From Monomorium pharaonis (taxonomy: Eukaryota; Arthropoda; Insecta; Hymenoptera; Formicidae), in contig NC_050473.1 in the NCBI RefSeq assembly GCF_013373865.1, positions 7,265,710-7,329,709 on the forward strand: DNA of 64,000 nucleotides, written 5' to 3'. A program made the position numbers and the translations under genes. Shown one piece after another: positions 62,100 through 64,000 of this stretch (positions are counted from its first letter, which is position 1; every line of letters begins with the position of its first letter). The notes below the pieces were generated by a model, which was not told the DNA's origin, searched no databases, and worked only from the letters and a program-made list of their open reading frames with translations.

Positions 62100-64000
62100 A
62101 GCTTTGCGGTGTGCGAAATTTTCCGGTAGCCTCAATTCCGAACATCAATTCCCTGCCCGCGCGCTTCCGCGTGTCGGTTCCGAATGTGGTTATGCGTTGG
62201 CCCCGAATCGCGTGTACGGTGGGAATCGACGAATATGGCCAATATTCGACGATGATTCTATTTGCAAGCGATGCTGACGCATCGATCAGAGCGCATGTAT
62301 GCCGTTTACGATTTATTATCGCATTAATCTGCGTATATTTTTTTAAGGCCGCGCAACTGTCATATTAAATTTTTTTGTGCTAGATATTATAGATTTTGTT
62401 TTAAATTAAAAAAAGCCTCTTTTGAACATAACATCAATTTTAATATTATTTAAATTAGCTATTAAATTGCCAATTATTTTTTTTTTACAAATTCTTTCAT
62501 TGATTAATTAAGTATGTTATATGTTATAAAATATGATATATATTTTTATTTACTATTAAAATTCATTCTTTTATATTATTATTTTGTAACATTTAATAAA
62601 AGTTGATTATATAATTAGAACACAGTAATAAAATTTATTTTTTAATATCATAATTTTACACATATGTGCATACACTTTTTTCACATCTAGATTTAGATAT
62701 GTTTATTAATTTTTTTAAAAGAAATTATATTTAATGCACATATTAAATAGCTTATTCGCGTAATGCGTTATTAACTCGAAAGCATGCAACGTTATCTAAT
62801 CTGTTCATGTTTAAAAAAAAAAAAGTTTGCATTATATTACAGTTAATGTAATAGGGGATTTAAATAGAGATTGTAATTATATCATTTTTTATATAAAATA
62901 TTTTCTTTTTCATGGCTTTGTTATTATTATATCCGTTTTCATTATACGAAATTTTTTCAATAAAAAATCTACGACGCTTATATAGTCTTAAAGATGTAAG
63001 TATAAGAAAAAAAGATTTAAACAAATCTAAGCACACAATATTAATAAAAATACACCATCTCTTATTCTACATATAACTTTTCAAAATTGATAGACGCTTC
63101 CGAACAAAATTATTCTTCCACACGGACTGATCCGCGCGTTGACGTACGACAAATTATCTACCCCCATTTTAGATTGTGGAGAATCGTTCTCGGAATTTAG
63201 GATTAACCGTTCAATTAAGCTTTCTCCCCCGGCAGGGAAGAAGGACTTGCCGGCCGAAACCTCGAAGGCTCGCTTACACAAGCTGGATGACGAGTTTTAC
63301 GACCGGTCAACTGGCCTATCAACTATGCACGCACTCGTACGTGTCGACCTATTAATTTCAGCCGCGCTTTCCATTAATTTCCATCAATCTGTCAGTAATT
63401 TTCTCCAATCAATCACCTTCCGCTCAGGCACCACGCTCCGCGCGATTTCACCCGCGCGTATTTTCTCACCCTCCTTGCTCTCTCCGGGACTCGCTCTATC
63501 TTTATATTAAATTAATAGTGGGCAAAGCAATTTCGTTTGGCAATACGGTTTACGCAACAAAGTAATCGCGCCCGCGCATCGGCCCCCTTCATCTCTCTCT
63601 CTCTCTCTTTCTCTCTCTCTTCGTTTCCTAAAAGCTCCCTTCGTTCTCTTCCGGACAGGAAATTTCATTTGGCGACGGAGGTTCGCACCTCACGTATTCG
63701 CGGTTTTCGTTTCGTCGCGACCAAACGAGGCGACCAAAATTCCATGGCCTTGCGCTATTTCCGTTCGCGGAATCACACACGGCCACGCACATTCGTATCT
63801 CTTAACTTCTATCTTCATAATAGATGAAATTTATACTTCGAGGCAAGGAGACAAAAAACTGTTAATATAACTAAATCGATACTTTCAATCTTACTAAAGT
63901 ATAAAATAATTCTACAGCACTTTTACTCCTATCTTTTGCCCCTACAAATAATTAATACTTTGAAATTGTGGCAAATAAATGTTTCAGTAAGATTACATTT
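62100..64000. other. Non-coding DNA to the window end
   Basis: 62350-63080 is AT-rich. 63120-63830 is GC-richer with CT microsatellites (63591-63620) and open frames of 96-123 codons that lack recognisable domains. If the promoter at 61.6 kb is real, this would be its first intron. Confidence 0.45.

Overview
This is a eukaryotic, AT-rich genomic window with scattered GC-richer, CpG-containing patches, many dinucleotide microsatellites, short fold-back elements and no operon-like gene packing. The style, and the LOA-like non-LTR retrotransposon with a (ATT)n tail, suggest an insect, most likely a hymenopteran such as an ant. The species call is inference; nothing in the sequence fixes it. No complete host protein-coding gene is recognisable, so most of the window reads as intergenic or long-intron DNA.

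Layout. 1-35191: AT-rich non-coding DNA with microsatellites, at least five small inverted-repeat (MITE-like) elements or copies, an 86-bp direct duplication next to a 36-bp perfect inverted repeat (18.3-18.8 kb), and one plausible host start exon on the minus strand (33154-33201, 16 codons then a GTGAGT donor). 35206-40401: a nearly intact, apparently full-length non-LTR retrotransposon. It is visibly GC-rich against its flanks, is bounded by a perfect 14-bp target-site duplication, and encodes a gag-like ORF1 and an ORF2 with APE endonuclease, reverse transcriptase, RNase H and a terminal CCHC knuckle. 40416-49771: non-coding DNA with two more fold-back elements, a long (AC)n tract and a possible terminal exon on the minus strand (48713-49020). 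49772-58831: a rolling-circle (Helitron-like) element on the minus strand with no transposase gene, whose interior is an ~8.2-kb satellite of about 50 monomers of ~164 bp. 58876-64000: non-coding DNA with a TATA-containing, GC-rich promoter-like patch at 61.6-62.1 kb.

Most notable points. (1) The satellite lies between good Helitron-type termini: on the minus strand 5' TCCT[T/A]TCTAAAAAAGG, and a GC hairpin 11 nt before a terminal CTAG at 3', with flanking A/T. (2) A second homologous 5' terminus lies 301 bp outside the first. (3) Copied blocks at ~27-, ~10- and 5-monomer offsets record how the array grew. (4) The retrotransposon's ORF1 is broken by one frame at a seven-G run. ORF1 and ORF2 share a frame and are separated by one UAA, and ORF2 has no in-frame AUG before its endonuclease domain, so its expression mode is odd or it is freshly damaged.
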